41,195 nucleotides of DNA from Frankiales bacterium. Its GTDB lineage: Bacteria > Actinomycetota > Actinomycetes > Mycobacteriales > SCTD01. The stretch is taken from positions 1 through 41,195 of the forward strand of contig JANXUE010000101.1 of the NCBI GenBank assembly GCA_025352005.1, written 5' to 3'. A program made the position numbers and the translations under genes. The notes beneath the pieces are model-generated. The model was not told where the DNA came from. It saw nothing but the letters and a program-made list of their open reading frames with translations, and did not search any database. Positions 40,942 through 41,195 of the stretch are shown piece after piece. Numbering within the stretch: position 1 is the stretch's first letter; each line of letters starts with the position of its first letter.

Positions 40942-41195
40942 GCGGAGTTGCCAGCGCGGTCGCAGCGGCCCTCGGGGCCGCAACGCTGTTCGGGCTCGCC
41001 TCGGCGCTGCAGCACCAGCAGGCCAACGAGGTCGAGGCCTCGGTGAGCCCCGGCCTGCTCGTCACCCTCGCCAAACGGCCACTGTGGGTCCTCGGCGGGG
41101 TCGTCGACCTCGGCGCCGTCGCCCTGCAGGCCCTCGCCCTTGGCCTGGGTGCTGTCGCGCTGGTCCAGACGCTCCTGGTCTCCGGCCTGCCGCTC
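40938..41195 (+). CDS. DMT-family transporter, N-terminal part only
   Basis: The first 86 codons of a membrane protein that runs off the window. MSGVASAVAAALGAATLFGL, then ALQHQQANEV and further hydrophobic segments (WVLGGVVDLGAVALQALALG, then AVALVQTLLVSGLPL) match the start of actinobacterial EamA/DMT-type permeases. About three membrane segments are visible. The ATG overlaps the deacetylase stop (ATGA), placing it third in the glycosyltransferase-deacetylase operon. It may move a lipid or sugar intermediate, but the substrate is not known. Confidence 0.78.
   Translation, partial: MSGVASAVAAALGAATLFGLASALQHQQANEVEASVSPGLLVTLAKRPLWVLGGVVDLGAVALQALALGLGAVALVQTLLVSGLPL

Overview
The window comes from the chromosome of a high-GC actinobacterium (Actinomycetota). 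The evidence is strongly G/C-biased third codon positions, many GTG starts, and families typical of this phylum: SepH, DUF3099 and DUF7455 proteins, an AcnR-like regulator beside aconitase, paired HrdB/SigB-type sigma factors, and a tmsA-tmsB pair for 10-methyl (tuberculostearic-type) fatty acids. I cannot place it below phylum or class. No transposase, integrase, CRISPR array, tRNA or rRNA was seen.

Layout. 1-3.9 kb (all minus): an edge-truncated secreted protein, the division protein SepH, a small double-CxxC protein, a coiled-coil NYN nuclease-like protein and a zinc-ribbon protein. 4.0-7.4 kb (minus): an ABC exporter whose ATPase is fused through a membrane segment to an extracytoplasmic alpha/beta hydrolase, translationally coupled to its permease. 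7.5-9.9 kb: a DEDDh exonuclease/GIY-YIG nuclease and a Pro/Thr-rich membrane protein. 9.9-14.4 kb: acyl-CoA and aldehyde metabolism (CoA-transferase, dienoyl-CoA isomerase-like crotonase, aldehyde dehydrogenase) plus a DUF7455 protein and a lone ABC ATPase. 14.5-18.2 kb: DUF3099 and SGNH genes that overlap tail to tail, an HhH-GPD protein and a DEAD-box RNA helicase. 18.2-25.3 kb: acnR-like regulator overlapping acnA, two tandem sigma-70 genes, then trmB. 25.3-30.6 kb: dienelactone hydrolase, DUF349 protein, acetoacetate-decarboxylase-like protein, L,D-transpeptidase and an ion-channel-like protein. 30.6-33.2 kb (minus): tmsA-tmsB. 33.3-36.8 kb: HTH protein, RecQ fused to a phosphoribosyltransferase domain, a mini membrane protein and an SDR. 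36.8-37.26 kb: a gene-free stretch with four helically phased DnaA-box-like repeats, a GCAA-capped hairpin and a 14-bp terminator. 37.3-41.2 kb: an MDR reductase, then an operon of a glycosyltransferase with a degenerate NodB-like tail, an intact NodB deacetylase, and the start of a DMT-family transporter.

Regulation. Many genes have no Shine-Dalgarno sequence but carry a -10-like hexamer 6-7 nt before the start codon, which suggests leaderless transcripts. The first sigma gene has a GGGAAC-N18-GTTG promoter of the SigR/SigH thiol-stress type. The most unusual items are the hydrolase-ABC fusion, the glycosyltransferase with an inactive deacetylase domain beside an active one, the RecQ-phosphoribosyltransferase fusion, and the phased DnaA-box-like array.
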